Both the position numbers and the translations under genes were made by a program. This document shows, one piece after another, positions 5,214 to 5,924 of a stretch of DNA of 5,924 nucleotides (position 1 is its first letter; every line of letters starts with the position of its first letter). This stretch comes from Selenomonadaceae bacterium (GTDB lineage Bacteria > Bacillota > Negativicutes > Selenomonadales > Selenomonadaceae). The stretch spans positions 1-5,924 of the forward strand of contig JAEERZ010000144.1 in the NCBI GenBank assembly GCA_016286075.1. Direction: 5' to 3'. The notes under the pieces are model-generated. The model searched no databases. It saw only the letters and a list, made by a program, of their open reading frames with translations, and was not told the origin of the DNA.

Positions 5214-5924
5214 CGGTCGTAGGACTCGGCCCCGGCGGACAGGAACAGATGACGCCAAAGGCGCTCAAAGCGATTCAGGACGCGGAGGTCGTGGCAGGAT
5301 ATACGACGTATATTCGTTTAATCGAGCCGTTATTGAAAGACAAAGAGATTATCGGCACGGGGATGATGCAGGAGGTAGACCGCTGCAAGCTTGCAGTGCA
5401 AACGGCGGCGGAAGGAAAAAATACGATAATGGTTTCCAGCGGCGATTCCGGCGTTTACGGCATGGCGGGTCTTGTGCTGGAGATCGTGCTTCAGTACGAC
5501 GAAGCGAAGCGTCCGGAAGTCGATATCGTGGCGGGGCTGTCCGCAGTCAATGCGGCGGCTGCTGTGCTCGGCGCCCCGTTGATGCATGATTTTGCGGTTA
5601 TCAGTCTCAGCGACAGGCTGACGCCGTGGGAATTGATAAAAAAACGGGCGTCCCTCGCGGCGCAGGGCGATTTTGTCATCGCGCTCTATAATCCGAAAAG
5701 CAAGTCCCGCGTCAAAAACATTGACGAAATACACGATATCTTGCTTCAATACAAATCGCCGTCTACTCCGGTGGGGATTGTGAAAAATGCCTCACGGCCG
5801 GATGAGCAGAAGATTTTGTCCAACCTTCGGGATTTTACGAAAGAGGACATAGATATGTTCTCGATGGTCATCATCGGCAACAGCAAAACGTTCATACAGG
5901 ACGGCTGGATGGTTACGCCGAGAG
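5201..5924 (+). CDS. cbiH: Cobalt-factor III / precorrin-3B C17-methyltransferase CbiH (3' end outside window)
   Basis: CbiH methylates C17 and drives ring contraction, forming the delta-lactone later opened by CbiG. The frame is open from an ATG at 5201 to the right edge, giving 241 residues so far. Family blocks are VVGLGPGGQEQMTPKA (6-21), VAGYTTYI (31-38), SSGDSGVYGMAGLVLEI (79-95), AAAVLGAPLMHDFAVISLSD (119-138) and IALYNPKSKSR (160-170). The closing motif is MVIIGNSKTFIQDGWMVTPR (222-241), which in this family lies only a few residues from the C terminus, so little is missing. No ferredoxin-like extension, as in long CbiH60-type proteins, is seen. The start overlaps the cbiG stop by 13 bases and the Shine-Dalgarno is weak. 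Where many relatives have PG before the substrate-binding loop, this one reads VAGLSA (110-115). Confidence 0.94.
   Translation, partial: MGKITVVGLGPGGQEQMTPKALKAIQDAEVVAGYTTYIRLIEPLLKDKEIIGTGMMQEVDRCKLAVQTAAEGKNTIMVSSGDSGVYGMAGLVLEIVLQYDEAKRPEVDIVAGLSAVNAAAAVLGAPLMHDFAVISLSDRLTPWELIKKRASLAAQGDFVIALYNPKSKSRVKNIDEIHDILLQYKSPSTPVGIVKNASRPDEQKILSNLRDFTKEDIDMFSMVIIGNSKTFIQDGWMVTPR

Overview
The window is a stretch of an anaerobic (cobalt-early) cobalamin biosynthesis operon. It comes from a bacterium with moderately GC-rich coding DNA, AT-rich intergenic DNA, strong purine-rich Shine-Dalgarno sequences and several TTG starts. The early-cobalt enzyme set (CbiD, CbiG, separate CbiE and CbiT) and the compact cbiDETFGH order suggest an anaerobe. 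My best guess is the Bacillota, possibly the Negativicutes, but that placement is inferred from gene content and sequence style, not from a marker gene.

Layout. Bases 1-108 hold the last 35 codons of an unidentified plus-strand gene. It converges on a minus-strand gene (121-909) for a TtcA-family PP-loop tRNA thiolase with SGGKDS, CxxC and a third conserved cysteine. Bases 910-1069 form an AT-rich divergent promoter region with overlapping -10 elements for the TtcA gene (leftwards) and the cobalamin operon (rightwards). From 1070 to the right edge, six plus-strand genes follow: cbiD, cbiE, cbiT, cbiF, cbiG and cbiH. cbiH runs off the window. All junctions overlap by 1 to 16 bases except cbiT-cbiF, a 37-base gap with a repeat and hairpin structure and the best Shine-Dalgarno of the set.

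How the genes work together. In the established anaerobic pathway, CbiH methylates C17 and contracts the ring, CbiF methylates C11, and CbiG opens the lactone and releases the two-carbon fragment. CbiD then methylates C1, CbiE methylates C5, and CbiT methylates C15 and decarboxylates the ring C acetate. The window therefore covers most of the corrin-ring methylation and contraction steps. Cobalt insertion (CbiK/CbiX), C20 methylation (CbiL), reduction (CbiJ), methyl migration (CbiC) and amidation (CbiA) are not in it.

I see no mobile element, CRISPR array, RNA gene or clearly new system. The points most worth a second look are regulatory: no visible cobalamin riboswitch in front of cbiD, the shared -10 region of the divergent promoters, and the repeat/hairpin between cbiT and cbiF.
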